Shown here piece after piece: positions 7,860-15,186 of a DNA stretch of 35,657 bases. Every line of letters starts with the position of its first letter. The first letter of the stretch is position 1. The notes beneath the pieces are model-generated. The model was not told the DNA's origin, searched no databases, and was given only the letters and a program-made list of their open reading frames with translations. The DNA is from DATDMG01 sp036518955 (GTDB lineage Bacteria > Actinomycetota > Actinomycetes > Actinomycetales > Kineosporiaceae). The stretch spans positions 1 through 35,657 of the forward strand of contig DATDMG010000133.1 in assembly GCA_036518955.1 (NCBI GenBank), read 5' to 3'. Position numbers and translations under genes: made by a program.

Positions 7860-8393
7860 ATGGAAACTTCCGACCCGCCGGCCCGGTCCTGCCCTGAGTG
7901 TAGGGCCAGGACACGCCCGGGTGACTTCTGGTGCCCGCTCTGCTACACGGCGCTCACGACCGGGGCCGCCCGGACGACGCCCACGGTGAGGGCCGAGCCG
8001 GCTCCCGCGCCGGCTCCCGCGCCGTCGGTCGAGCCGGCTCCCGCGCCGTCGGTCGAGCCGGCTCCCGCGCCGTCGGTCGAGCCGGCTCCCGCGCCGTCGG
8101 TCGAGCCGGCTCCCGCGCCGGCGGTCGATGGGGTGGGTGAGCCCGGCCCGGCACGGATCCTGCCCCGGCAGCGCCACGGTCCGCCGTCCCGGCCGGGCCC
8201 GGCGGCCGCCTTCGCCGGCGGCCGGATCCCGCCGGAGGTCGTCCTCCGCCTGACCGCGGGCCTGGCCGAGCAGGAGCGGGGCAGGTCCGGTGTCCGGCGG
8301 GTGGCCCGTCCGGCGCTGTTGGCCACGGTCGGCGGGGCCGGTCTCCTCGTCGTCCTGCTCGGTGTGATGGCGGTGGCGGGTCACGTCCTGTAA
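7860..8393 (+). CDS. Zinc-ribbon membrane protein with octapeptide repeats
   Basis: About 177 residues; no named family recognised. The N-terminus carries CPEC and CPLC separated by ten residues (positions about 11-27), a treble-clef/zinc-ribbon pattern. Then comes a Pro/Ala-rich linker with four identical PAPAPSVE units, an amphipathic region (PPEVVLRLTAGLAEQERG), and one C-terminal membrane segment (LLATVGGAGLLVVLLGVMAVAGHVL) that ends at the stop. This predicts a tail-anchored protein with its zinc ribbon in the cytoplasm. No good ribosome binding site is seen at the ATG. The stop codon touches the tip of a MITE-like element, so the original C-terminus may have been altered. It lies divergent to the ligase gene and upstream of the SRPBCC gene. 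Confidence 0.6.
   Translation: METSDPPARSCPECRARTRPGDFWCPLCYTALTTGAARTTPTVRAEPAPAPAPAPSVEPAPAPSVEPAPAPSVEPAPAPSVEPAPAPAVDGVGEPGPARILPRQRHGPPSRPGPAAAFAGGRIPPEVVLRLTAGLAEQERGRSGVRRVARPALLATVGGAGLLVVLLGVMAVAGHVL
8011..8130 (+). repeat. 24-bp in-frame tandem repeat (5 units)
   Basis: Four identical 24-bp units (8011-8106), each encoding PAPAPSVE, are followed by a fifth unit with a few changes (8107-8130) and preceded by a half unit (7999-8010). The unit length is a multiple of three, so copy-number change would preserve the frame. Perfect identity suggests recent expansion by slippage or unequal recombination. Confidence 0.95.
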
Positions 8394-8604
8394 GAGCCTG
8401 CTGGTAAGGGGTTCAGGCCGGTGGTGGCGCGCTCGGCAACGGCACGGTAGACAGGGATCGGCGGGTTCTTGGCGTGGACGGCGTACCCGACTGGTCCACT
8501 ACCGGGCGACCGTCCTCATGCCAGGACACGCGAACCAGATCACAAACCGTCACACACCACCACGATCAGCACCCGACCGGGGCTGATCTTTACCAACGGG
8601 CTCT
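8393..8604. mobile_element. MITE-like element / IS remnant with imperfect terminal inverted repeats
   Basis: The left end AGAGCCTGCTGGTAA (8393-8407) and the complement of the right end AGAGCCCGTTGGTAA (8590-8604) match at 13 of 15 positions; weaker similarity continues inward for about 13 more. The 212-bp interior has no coding signature of the surrounding DNA, contains AT-richer stretches, and is too short for a transposase. This is the architecture of a non-autonomous insertion sequence derivative. No clear target-site duplication is visible. It fills most of the gap between the zinc-ribbon gene and the SRPBCC gene. The parent family is not identified. Confidence 0.65.
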
Positions 8605-8614
8605 CAAGGCCGGG

Positions 8615-8620
8615 TAGCCT
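8615..8620 (+). promoter_or_regulatory. Candidate -10 (TAGCCT) for the SRPBCC-ArsA operon
   Basis: A TANNNT hexamer lies 41 nt before the SRPBCC start, just outside the right tip of the MITE-like element. Any -35 contact would fall inside the right terminal repeat, although no good -35 match is present there. Motif-level evidence only. Confidence 0.35.
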
Positions 8621-8661
8621 GCCCCTCGCACCCGGAACGGCGCTGGAAGGGGAGGGACAGG

Positions 8662-9105
8662 ATGGCGGACCGCACGGAGTCGAGCATCGTCATCAAGGGG
8701 CAACCAGGCGACGTCCTTGACGTCATCGCGGACTTCGAGGCGTACCCGGACTGGACGGGCGCCGTCCGCCAGGCCCACGTGCTCGAGCTGGACGAGCTGG
8801 GCTGGGCGCGCGCCGTCCGGTTCACCCTCGACGCGGGGGCCCTGCGGGACACCTATACGCTCGAGTACGCCTGGGACTTCGACGAGAACGGGCTGGGGAA
8901 CGTCACCTGGTGGCTCGTCGAGGGGAGCATCCTCAAGGCGATGGACGGGAAGTATCAGCTGGCGTTGTCCGACCAGGGCACCGAGGTGACGTACCAGCTG
9001 TCGGTCGAGGTGAAGATGCCGATGCTGGGCATGCTGCGCCGGAAGGCGGAGAAAGCGATCATCGAGACCGCGCTCCATGAGCTGAAGCGTCGCGTCGAGG
9101 GCTGA
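8662..9105 (+). CDS. SRPBCC (START-like) family protein
   Basis: 147 residues, full length for the small polyketide-cyclase/START-like family. The N-terminal strand and helix (SSIVIKGQPGDVLDVIADFEAYPDW, visible in two parts) and the conserved DFEAYPDWTGAVRQAHVLE region, the alternating beta-strands, and a long C-terminal helix (RKAEKAIIETALHELKRRVEG) define a helix-grip fold that binds hydrophobic ligands. The exact ligand is unknown; no catalytic residues are predictable. A good ribosome site (GGGGAGGGACAGG) precedes the ATG. Directly upstream of an ArsA-type ATPase, the same pairing as mycobacterial Rv2185c/Rv2184c, which points to a shared function, perhaps lipid or hydrophobic-cargo handling (inference). 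Confidence 0.88.
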   Translation: MADRTESSIVIKGQPGDVLDVIADFEAYPDWTGAVRQAHVLELDELGWARAVRFTLDAGALRDTYTLEYAWDFDENGLGNVTWWLVEGSILKAMDGKYQLALSDQGTEVTYQLSVEVKMPMLGMLRRKAEKAIIETALHELKRRVEG

Positions 9106-9150
9106 GCGGCTTCCGGACCATCGGCCCCGCCGAGTCGAGAGGAGGAGCGC

Positions 9151-10365
9151 GTGCGCGTGCTCCTGTTCACCGGCAAGGGTGGTGTGGGCAAGACGACCGT
9201 CGCCGCGGCCACCGCTGTCCACGCCGCCCGCTGCGGGGTGAAGACCCTCGTCGCGTCGGCGGACACCGCCCACTCCCTCGCCGACTGCCTGGGCCGACCC
9301 CTCGGGGCGGAGCCGGTGGAGCTGGAGGTGGGGCTGTCCGGCGTCCACGTGGACGCGCGGGTGCGCGGCGAGCGGTCCTGGCGGGCGATCCAGGAGTATC
9401 TCGTCGGGGTCCTCGACGGGCTCGGGGTGGACCCGATCGCCGCCGAGGAGCTCACCGTGCTGCCCGGAGCGGACGAGGTGCTCGCTCTGCTCGAGGTGCG
9501 TGATCTGGTCGGTCGGGCGGATCACGACCTCCTCGTGGTCGACTGCGCCCCGAGCGCCGAGACGCTGCGGCTGTTGGCGCTGCCCGAGGCCCTCAGCCGT
9601 TACCTGGAGCTGTCGCTGCCGGTGGAACGCCGGGTACGGCGGGCGATGGCGGCAGGCGCGCGGGCCTGGCGAGGCCAGGACGGCGGCATCCTCCGGCCGC
9701 GTGACCACGTCGTCGAGGCCGCCGAGCGGCTGCACGTCGAACTGGCCGGCATCCGGCAGGTGCTCGCCGGACCGGAGACGTCCGCCCGGCTGGTGCTGAC
9801 GCCGGAGGCGCTCGCCATCGCCGAGGCGCGCCGGACCCTGACCGCGCTGGCACTGTACGGCTACCTCGTCGACGGGGTGGTGGCGAACCGGCTGGTGCCC
9901 GCGGACGGGCGCGACGGCTGGCAGGACGGCTGGGCGTGGGCCCAGGCGGAACGCCTCGGCGAGGCGGAGGCCTCGTTCCGGCCCGCCCCGGTGCTGCGGC
10001 TCGGTTACGCGAGCACCGAGCCGATCGGGCTGGCCGCCCTGGCCGAGTTGGGGGAGACGCTCTACGGTGCGGCCGGGGCCTCGGGCGCCCGCCGGTTGCT
10101 GCAGCCGCCCGATCCTACCGGGCGGCTGCGGGTGGAGCGGGACGGCACCGAGTTCGTGCTGATCCTGCCCATGCCGGACGCCGACCGCGGCGAGATGTCG
10201 CTGGCCCGGGTCGGCGACGACCTGTGCGTACAGGTCGGCGGCCACCGGCGAGCCCTGTCGCTGCCCAGCGCGCTGCGGCGGTGTGTGGTGCAGGGGGCCC
10301 GGCTCACCGGCGGCCAGTTGCGGGTGCGGTTCCAGCCCGACCCGGCTCTCTGGCGGTCGCTGTGA
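9151..10365 (+). CDS. ArsA/GET3-family ATPase with C-terminal HSP20-like domain
   Basis: 404 residues. The Walker A P-loop TGKGGVGKTT is at residues 7-16, followed by switch-type motifs (ASADTAHSLADCLG; LLVVDCAPSAETLRLLALPE). The last about 85 residues form a beta-rich segment (GTEFVLILPMPDADRGEMSL, DDLCVQVGGHRRALSLPSAL, GARLTGGQLRVRF) that fits the HSP20-like domain often fused to actinobacterial ArsA homologues. Arsenite export is unlikely because there are no ars genes nearby. A role in targeting or folding hydrophobic proteins is inference from the GET3 relation. GTG start with GAGAGGAGG upstream. Overlaps the next gene by 4 bp. Confidence 0.9.
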   Translation: MRVLLFTGKGGVGKTTVAAATAVHAARCGVKTLVASADTAHSLADCLGRPLGAEPVELEVGLSGVHVDARVRGERSWRAIQEYLVGVLDGLGVDPIAAEELTVLPGADEVLALLEVRDLVGRADHDLLVVDCAPSAETLRLLALPEALSRYLELSLPVERRVRRAMAAGARAWRGQDGGILRPRDHVVEAAERLHVELAGIRQVLAGPETSARLVLTPEALAIAEARRTLTALALYGYLVDGVVANRLVPADGRDGWQDGWAWAQAERLGEAEASFRPAPVLRLGYASTEPIGLAALAELGETLYGAAGASGARRLLQPPDPTGRLRVERDGTEFVLILPMPDADRGEMSLARVGDDLCVQVGGHRRALSLPSALRRCVVQGARLTGGQLRVRFQPDPALWRSL

Positions 10366-10832
10366 CCGGCTCTGACCGCGAGTCGGAGCCACGCCGCATC
10401 CTGATCGAGCTGGCCCGGCTCGTCGAGGCGTTCGGCGAGGAGTGCCACACCGGCCCGGAGTGCAGGATGTGTCCGGTCTGCCGCGCCCTGGCCGGCGTCC
10501 GCGAGTTGCGTCCCGAGGTGGTGGACCATCTGGCCGCCGCGGCGGCCGAACTGCTCGCGGCGGTCCGGGAGTTCGCCGCACCCTCGGCCGCCGCCCGCTC
10601 GGCCGCAGCCCGCTCGGCCGCCGCCCGCTCGGCCGCTGACCGATCGTCGGCCGCTGACCGCTCGGCCGCTGACCGATCGTCGGCCGCCGGGCCGGCGGCA
10701 CGGTCCGGCGACGGCGAGTCGCCCGTCGTCGCACGGCCGCCGGCGGTGCCGCGCGACGACGTCCCCGGGATCGCGCCCCGCCCGGTGCCCGCGTCCCGCC
10801 CGGAGGTCCAGCACATCGAGATCACCGACTGA
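10362..10832 (+). CDS. Small Cys-rich protein with Ala/Arg/Ser repeats (ArsA operon)
   Basis: About 156 residues. The start GTG overlaps the ArsA stop (GTGA), so the two are probably translationally coupled. The N-terminal half has a helix (RRILIELARLVEAFGEE) and a compact Cys cluster CHTGPECRMCPVC at about residues 28-40, resembling a metal site; a second helix follows (VVDHLAAAAAELLAAVREFA). The middle is a low-complexity tract of SAAAR/SAADR units, and the tail is Pro-rich ending EVQHIEITD. It resembles the DUF5304-type proteins found beside ArsA and glucokinase genes in streptomycetes (from memory of the locus, not a search). Function unknown. Confidence 0.7.
   Translation: MTGSDRESEPRRILIELARLVEAFGEECHTGPECRMCPVCRALAGVRELRPEVVDHLAAAAAELLAAVREFAAPSAAARSAAARSAAARSAADRSSAADRSAADRSSAAGPAARSGDGESPVVARPPAVPRDDVPGIAPRPVPASRPEVQHIEITD
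10584..10688 (+). repeat. 15-18-bp in-frame repeat encoding SAAAR/SAADR units
   Basis: Seven or so units of TCG-GCC-GCN-GMC-CGN type, some extended by one Ser codon, follow one another without interruption in the Cys-rich gene. Synonymous and missense differences between units suggest an older repeat than the one at 8011-8130. Confidence 0.85.
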
Positions 10833-10887
10833 CCTCGACCGCCGCGCGGGACCGGTGACCCTCCGCTGCGGACGGCGACGGGATGGC

Positions 10888-10893
10888 TAGTCT
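10888..10893 (+). promoter_or_regulatory. Candidate -10 (TAGTCT) for the ROK kinase pair
   Basis: A TANNNT hexamer preceded by GGC lies 39 nt before the GTG start of the first ROK gene, in the 100-bp gap after the Cys-rich gene. No good -35 is visible. Confidence 0.35.
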
Positions 10894-10932
10894 GCGGGGC
10901 AGCAGGCGACCGGACGAGGGAATGGCGGTCAG

Positions 10933-11877
10933 GTGGAACTGACGATCGGGGTCGACGTGGGCGGGACGAAGATCGCCGCTGGCGTCGTCGATCCAGAGGG
11001 CAACCTCATCGAGAAGGTTCGGGTCGAGACGCCCGCCACCACCGCCCAGGCTGTCGAGCAGGGGATCGTGACCGCCGTCCGACGACTGCAGGCACGCCAC
11101 CCGGCGACGTCGGTCGGGCTGGCGGTGGCCGGCTTCGTCGACGAGAAGCGTTCCACGCTCCGGTTCGCCCCGAACCTGCCGATGGTCGAGCGCCCGCTGA
11201 GGGACATCATCGGCGGCTCCGTCGGGCTCCCGGTGGTGGTCGAGAACGACGCGAGCGCCGCGGCCTGGGGGGAGTATCGGTTCGGGGGTGGCCGGGGCAA
11301 CCACGACGTCGTCCTGATCACGGTCGGAACCGGGTTGGGCGGCGGCATCGTGCTGGAGGGGCGGCTGTTCCGGGGGGCCTTCGGGACGGCCGGTGAGTTC
11401 GGCCATGTCCGGATGGTGCCCGACGGCCTGCCGTGCGGCTGTGGCAACCACGGCTGCTGGGAGCAGTACACCTCGGGTTCGGCGCTGATCCGGCAGGCCC
11501 GGGCGGTGGCCCGGTCCCGGCCGGGCCACGCTCGTGCGCTGTTGGACCTGGCCGGCGGCGATCCCGAGGGGATCACCGGGCGCATGATCACGGCTGCCGC
11601 CGAGGAGGGCGACACCACCGCCCGGGGGTTGTTGGCGGACGTCGGCCGCTGGCTCGGGGAGGGCATCGTCGACCTCGCGAACGTGCTCGACCCGGCGGTG
11701 GTCGTCATCGGTGGTGGGGTCAGCGATGCCGGTGACCTCCTCCTGGAGCCCGCTCGCGTCGCCTACTCCCGCTTGCTGTCCGCCGGGTCCCACCGTCCCC
11801 ACCTGCGGATCGTCGCCGCCGAGCTGGGCAACGACGCCGGGCTGATCGGTGCCGCTGACCTGGCGAGACAGCGGTGA
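10933..11877 (+). CDS. ROK-family glucokinase, copy 1
   Basis: 314 residues, normal for ROK sugar kinases. The phosphate-binding DVGGTKIA is at residues 8-15, the ATP/sugar motif VENDASAAAWGE and TVGTGLGGGIV follow, then the catalytic-loop region GEFGHVRMVPDGLPCGCGNHGCWEQYTSG with the ROK zinc-binding Cys-Gly-Cys-Gly-x2-Gly-Cys pattern (about 168-175), and the C-terminal VVIGGGVSDAGDLLL. All key residues are present. It phosphorylates glucose or a related hexose with ATP or polyphosphate in the cytosol. The GTG start at 10933 lacks a strong ribosome site; a nearby ATG at 10922 is out of frame. Overlaps the second ROK gene by 4 bp. Confidence 0.9.
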   Translation: MELTIGVDVGGTKIAAGVVDPEGNLIEKVRVETPATTAQAVEQGIVTAVRRLQARHPATSVGLAVAGFVDEKRSTLRFAPNLPMVERPLRDIIGGSVGLPVVVENDASAAAWGEYRFGGGRGNHDVVLITVGTGLGGGIVLEGRLFRGAFGTAGEFGHVRMVPDGLPCGCGNHGCWEQYTSGSALIRQARAVARSRPGHARALLDLAGGDPEGITGRMITAAAEEGDTTARGLLADVGRWLGEGIVDLANVLDPAVVVIGGGVSDAGDLLLEPARVAYSRLLSAGSHRPHLRIVAAELGNDAGLIGAADLARQR

Positions 11878-12848
11878 CAGGTCCGCTGGGGCCGCTCGCC
11901 GTCGGGGTCGACATCGGCGGGACGAAGGTCGCGGCCGGGGTGGTGGACGCCGCCGGGCACGTCCTCGCCCGGGCCCGGCGGCAGACGCCGTCCCGGGACC
12001 CTCGCGCGGTGGAGGAGACCATCGCCGAGGTGGTGGGGTTGCTGCGCAAGGAGTACGAGGTGGTCGCGGTCGGGATCGGCGCCGCGGGCTTCGTGGACGC
12101 CGAGCGGGCCCGGGTGCTCTTCGCGCCGCACCTGGCCTGGCGCAACGAGCCCCTGCGGGACGCCGTCGGTGAGGTGCTGCGCCTGCCCGTCGTCGTCGAG
12201 AACGACGCCAATGCGGCGGCCTGGGCGGAGTGGCGGTTCGGTGCCGGGCGGGGTGAGCCCCGGCTGGTGTGCGTGACCCTGGGCACCGGGATCGGCGGCG
12301 GCATCGTCTCGGACGGCGCCGTCCAGCGCGGCCGGCACGGGATGGCCGGGGAGTTCGGCCACATGGTCGTCGTCCCGGACGGCCACCGCTGCGAGTGCGG
12401 CAACCGCGGCTGCCTGGAACAGTACGCCTCCGGGAATGTGCTGGGCCGGGAAGCCCGCGAGCTCGCCAGAGCCGGGTCGCCGGTGACGGTCCCGCTGATG
12501 GAGCGCGTCGAGGGCGACATCGATGCCCTCGTCGGTCCGTTGATCACTGAAGCGGCCCGGGACGGCGACCCGTGCGCCATCGAGCTGTTCGAGGAGGTCG
12601 GCCGTTGGCTCGGGATCGGGCTGGCGAACCTGGCGGCGGCGCTCGACCCCGGCCTGTTCGTGATCGGCGGCGGCGTGAGCGACGCGGGTGAGCTGCTCCT
12701 GCGGCCCGCCCGGGGGTCGTTCCGCCGCACCCTGACCGGCCGCGGCTTCCGGCCGGAGCCGCGGATCGTGGTCGCGGCGCTCGGTCCCGAGGCCGGCCTG
12801 GTCGGAGCCGCCGATCTTGCCCGCGCCGACCTCGAGCCTGCCGGCTGA
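11874..12848 (+). CDS. ROK-family glucokinase, copy 2
   Basis: 324 residues, with the same layout as its neighbour: DIGGTKVAAGVV near the N-terminus, VENDANAAAWAEWRFGAGRG, TLGTGIGGGIV, GEFGHMVVVPDGHRCECGNRGCLEQYASG with the intact zinc motif (about 173-180), and FVIGGGVSDAGELLL. It starts at a GTG overlapping the stop of copy 1. Extensive colinear similarity indicates a tandem duplication, but the copies have diverged at many positions, with an insertion-like difference after the zinc loop. Both look catalytically intact, so they may differ in sugar preference (glucose versus another hexose) or phosphoryl donor; sequence alone does not say which. Confidence 0.9.
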   Translation: MTGPLGPLAVGVDIGGTKVAAGVVDAAGHVLARARRQTPSRDPRAVEETIAEVVGLLRKEYEVVAVGIGAAGFVDAERARVLFAPHLAWRNEPLRDAVGEVLRLPVVVENDANAAAWAEWRFGAGRGEPRLVCVTLGTGIGGGIVSDGAVQRGRHGMAGEFGHMVVVPDGHRCECGNRGCLEQYASGNVLGREARELARAGSPVTVPLMERVEGDIDALVGPLITEAARDGDPCAIELFEEVGRWLGIGLANLAAALDPGLFVIGGGVSDAGELLLRPARGSFRRTLTGRGFRPEPRIVVAALGPEAGLVGAADLARADLEPAG

Positions 12849-12873
12849 GCCGCGTCCGGGCCGGAGCGGCGCC

Positions 12874-13581
12874 GTGCGCCTGCTGTCCTGGAACGTCCGC
12901 GACCTGCTCGGCGACCCGCTGGCGGTGCACCGGGTGATCCGTGCGGGGTGCCCGGATCTCGTGTGCCTCCAGGAGGCTCCACGGCGTCCCGGCGCCCGGG
13001 TGCGGCTGCACCTGCTGGGGCGGGCCACGGGCCTGGTCCGCGTCGTGGGCGGCCGGAGTTCCGGCGGGACGGCGATCCTCGCCCGGCCGGGCGTCCGGGT
13101 GGCCGACGCGCGGGCCTTCCGCCTCCAGGTGCCGGGCCGGCTGGCCCGGACCCGGGGCGCCTGCGTGGCCACCTGCGCACTTCCTGGTGTCACGGGGTTC
13201 GCGGTCGCGTGCGTGCACCTGCCCCTCGAGGCGGGGCTCCGGCTCCGTCATGCCGCCGAGGTCGCCGCCGTCGTCCACGCGCGGGGCCTGCCGGCGGTCG
13301 TCGCGGGCGACCTGAACGAACCGCCCGGTGCCCCGGCCTGGGGCGCGTGGGCCCCCCTCGCGGTCGATCCCTGGCCGGACGCCGCCCCCACCTTCCCGGC
13401 CCGGCGGCCCGCCACCCGGCTGGACGCCGTCCTGGTCGGGCCGGCTGTCCTGGCCGTTCCCGAGCCGGCGGGATGGTGCCACACCTGGGACGTCGAGCGC
13501 GCCAGCGACCATCTCCCCGTGCTGGCAACCCTGGCCCCCGCACAGCCGAGCCCGGCCGCGGCACTGCATGATCACGACTGA
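12874..13581 (+). CDS. Endonuclease/exonuclease/phosphatase-fold protein
   Basis: About 235 residues. All landmarks of the metal-dependent EEP fold are present: LLSWNVRD at the N-terminus, the metal-binding Glu in CLQEAP (about residue 33), GDLNEPP in the middle, RLDAVLV, and the terminal SDHLPV with catalytic Asp-His. No signal peptide is seen, so it is probably cytosolic. Substrate unknown (DNA, sphingolipid-like or other phosphodiester). The GTG at 12874 is chosen because GGAG lies 7 nt upstream; an in-frame ATG at 12817 would lie well inside the ROK gene. It converges on the membrane-protein gene with a gap of only 7 bp. Confidence 0.85.
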   Translation: MRLLSWNVRDLLGDPLAVHRVIRAGCPDLVCLQEAPRRPGARVRLHLLGRATGLVRVVGGRSSGGTAILARPGVRVADARAFRLQVPGRLARTRGACVATCALPGVTGFAVACVHLPLEAGLRLRHAAEVAAVVHARGLPAVVAGDLNEPPGAPAWGAWAPLAVDPWPDAAPTFPARRPATRLDAVLVGPAVLAVPEPAGWCHTWDVERASDHLPVLATLAPAQPSPAAALHDHD

Positions 13582-13588
13582 GGTGGGG

Positions 13589-14179
13589 TCAGACGACGGC
13601 GCCGTCGTCGGGGTCGTCCGGGTTCTCCTGCGGCATCCGGGCCACCAGGGTGACGAACCCTCCCACGAAGGCCGTCAGGGCGAGCAGCAGCAGGATCGTG
13701 GGCAGTGACCGCCACAGCAGCGCCGCCAGGAGCAGGAACACCGGGCCCCCGATGACTCCGGCCCAGGCGAGGCGGGCGACCAGGTCACCACGCGGGAAGG
13801 GTGGTGGTTCCGGCGGGACGTACCCTTCCTCCTCGCCGTCCTCACCCGCCGGCGGTCCCGCCGGCGATGACGCGACGTCGCCGTCGGTGCCCTCACCCGG
13901 TAGTGAGATCCGACGCAACGGAGGATCCCAGCGCTCGGTGCCCGGCGCGGCGCCGGCGGCAGGACCCTCCTCGGGGTGCGTCGGAGCAGCGGCCCCGGGA
14001 GGGCCGGGCGGCTCGGCGTCGTCGAGGTCCTCCGCCGCGGGCCAGGGGCCCACACCGTGCGGCACCGGGTCGGCGAAACCTGCCACGATGGCCGCGAAGG
14101 CGCTGTCGATGTCGAGTTCGGGCCGGTCATCGCGCTCGCCCTGTGGCTGGGCGTCGCCAGGCCCCTCCGGATCTGTCAT
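13589..14179 (-). CDS. Actinobacterial membrane protein with long acidic N-terminal tail
   Basis: About 196 residues. The first about 120 residues are acidic, Pro/Gly-rich and presumably disordered, apart from a short helix (LDIDSAFAAIVAGFADP) that resembles conserved N-termini in the orthologues next to acyltransferase and glucokinase genes. Two membrane segments follow (LAWAGVIGGPVFLLLAALLW and ILLLLALTAFVGGFVTLVA), then an acidic tail. The ATG overlaps the stop of the hydrolase gene upstream (ATGA), so the two are coupled. No enzymatic motif. Function unknown. Confidence 0.75.
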   Translation of the reverse strand: MTDPEGPGDAQPQGERDDRPELDIDSAFAAIVAGFADPVPHGVGPWPAAEDLDDAEPPGPPGAAAPTHPEEGPAAGAAPGTERWDPPLRRISLPGEGTDGDVASSPAGPPAGEDGEEEGYVPPEPPPFPRGDLVARLAWAGVIGGPVFLLLAALLWRSLPTILLLLALTAFVGGFVTLVARMPQENPDDPDDGAVV

Positions 14180-14940
14180 GCCCGCTCGCCCCCAACACCT
14201 GCCAACCGGCTGATGAACGCCAACGACTCCTTGACGATACGGTCGGCGTCGTTGTCCAGCGTCGCGACGTGGAAACTGTCCTCGAGAACGATCTCGGTGA
14301 GATCCGCGGAGGAGATCCTCTCGACGACGAGCCGGCTGCTGCTGGCCGGGACGACGTGATCCACGGCTGAGCGCAGCAGAAGCACGGGCTGGGTGACGTC
14401 GGAGAGTCGGGTGACGACGTCCGCCTGGAGGCGCAGGAACGATGCCAGGGCGTTCAGCGGGACCCGGTCGTAGGCGACCTCGGCCACTCCCTCCTTCTTG
14501 ATGTCGCTGGCGATGCCGGGGAACGACCCGGTGATCCGGCGGATGACGGGCAGCAGCGGCAGCATGGGGTTCTCGAGCGTGACGGCCGGGTTCACCAGGA
14601 TCAGCCCGGCGATCTCCCGGGAGCGGTGTTCGGCCAGGCGTAGCGCCAGGCAGCCTCCCATCGACAGGCCGGCGGCGAAGATCGTCGAGCAGTGCCCGGT
14701 GAGCGTGTCGAGCGCCGCGTCGACCCGCGCGTACCAGTCCTCCCAACCAGTCCGGTTCATGTCCCGCCAGCTCGTGCCGTGGCCGGGCAGCAATGGCGCC
14801 TCGACGCTGCAGCCGGCCGCCGCAAGCTGCTCGCCCCACGGCCGCACGCTCTGCGGCGTCCCGGTGAAGCCGTGGCACAGCACGACGCCGACCGGGCCGC
14901 CGGCGTGGCTCCAGCTCTCGGCTCCCGGCATGACAGGCAC
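14176..14940 (-). CDS. Alpha/beta hydrolase (carboxylesterase/monoacylglycerol lipase type)
   Basis: 254 residues. The oxyanion-hole motif LCHGFTGTPQS is at about residues 21-31, the nucleophile elbow AAGLSMGGCLALRL contains the catalytic Ser near residue 93, an Asp lies in RSAVDHVVP and the His in EDSFHVATLDND. This is the complete triad of Est30/thermostable carboxylesterase-like enzymes that cleave short or medium acyl esters. No signal peptide, so cytoplasmic. The GTG at 14940 has AGAGGAGA upstream. It forms a two-gene operon with the membrane protein downstream and is divergent from the acyltransferase gene, suggesting acyl-lipid metabolism. Confidence 0.88.
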   Translation of the reverse strand: MPVMPGAESWSHAGGPVGVVLCHGFTGTPQSVRPWGEQLAAAGCSVEAPLLPGHGTSWRDMNRTGWEDWYARVDAALDTLTGHCSTIFAAGLSMGGCLALRLAEHRSREIAGLILVNPAVTLENPMLPLLPVIRRITGSFPGIASDIKKEGVAEVAYDRVPLNALASFLRLQADVVTRLSDVTQPVLLLRSAVDHVVPASSSRLVVERISSADLTEIVLEDSFHVATLDNDADRIVKESLAFISRLAGVGGERA

Positions 14941-15075
14941 AGGGTCTCCTCTGAGCGATGCGCAGGGCGCCGCAGGACAGGATCCCGGCGCCGGGCCATC
15001 GTGACACGTCGCTGGTCACCCGGTCGAGGGGAGCTGTCAGGTGGCCGGCCGGGAGGCGCCGAGCGGCGAGGCGAA

Positions 15076-15135
15076 CCCTGCCGCGGACCCCGCCGCGGAC
15101 CCTGCCGCGGACCCTGCCGCGGACCCTGTCGCGAC
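15076..15135. repeat. Five 12-bp tandem repeats centred on CCGCGG
   Basis: Units of CCCTGCCGCGGA at 15076, 15088 (one change), 15100, 15112 and 15124 (degenerate) lie in the 275-bp divergent gap between the hydrolase and acyltransferase genes. The first four each contain the palindrome CCGCGG. They lie about 50 bp upstream of the predicted acyltransferase promoter. They are not within a gene I can support. Confidence 0.9.
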
Positions 15136-15186
15136 CGTGTGGCGAAGCCTGTCGGGATGCCGCTGCACCCGGGGCCTCGGACTCTC

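Noticed and set aside
8011..8130. Possible CRISPR array
   Set aside because: Units are directly adjacent, with no unique spacers, and lie in frame inside a coding sequence.
9151..10365. Arsenite efflux ATPase
   Set aside because: No arsB, arsC or arsR neighbours are present, and the HSP20-like C-terminal domain fits the actinobacterial ArsA-like group rather than the duplicated arsenite pump.
8590..10734. Very long open frame on the minus strand (about 714 codons)
   Set aside because: It lies opposite the SRPBCC, ArsA and Cys-rich genes, reads as low-complexity Arg/Gly/Pro protein with no motif, and is a by-product of high GC content.
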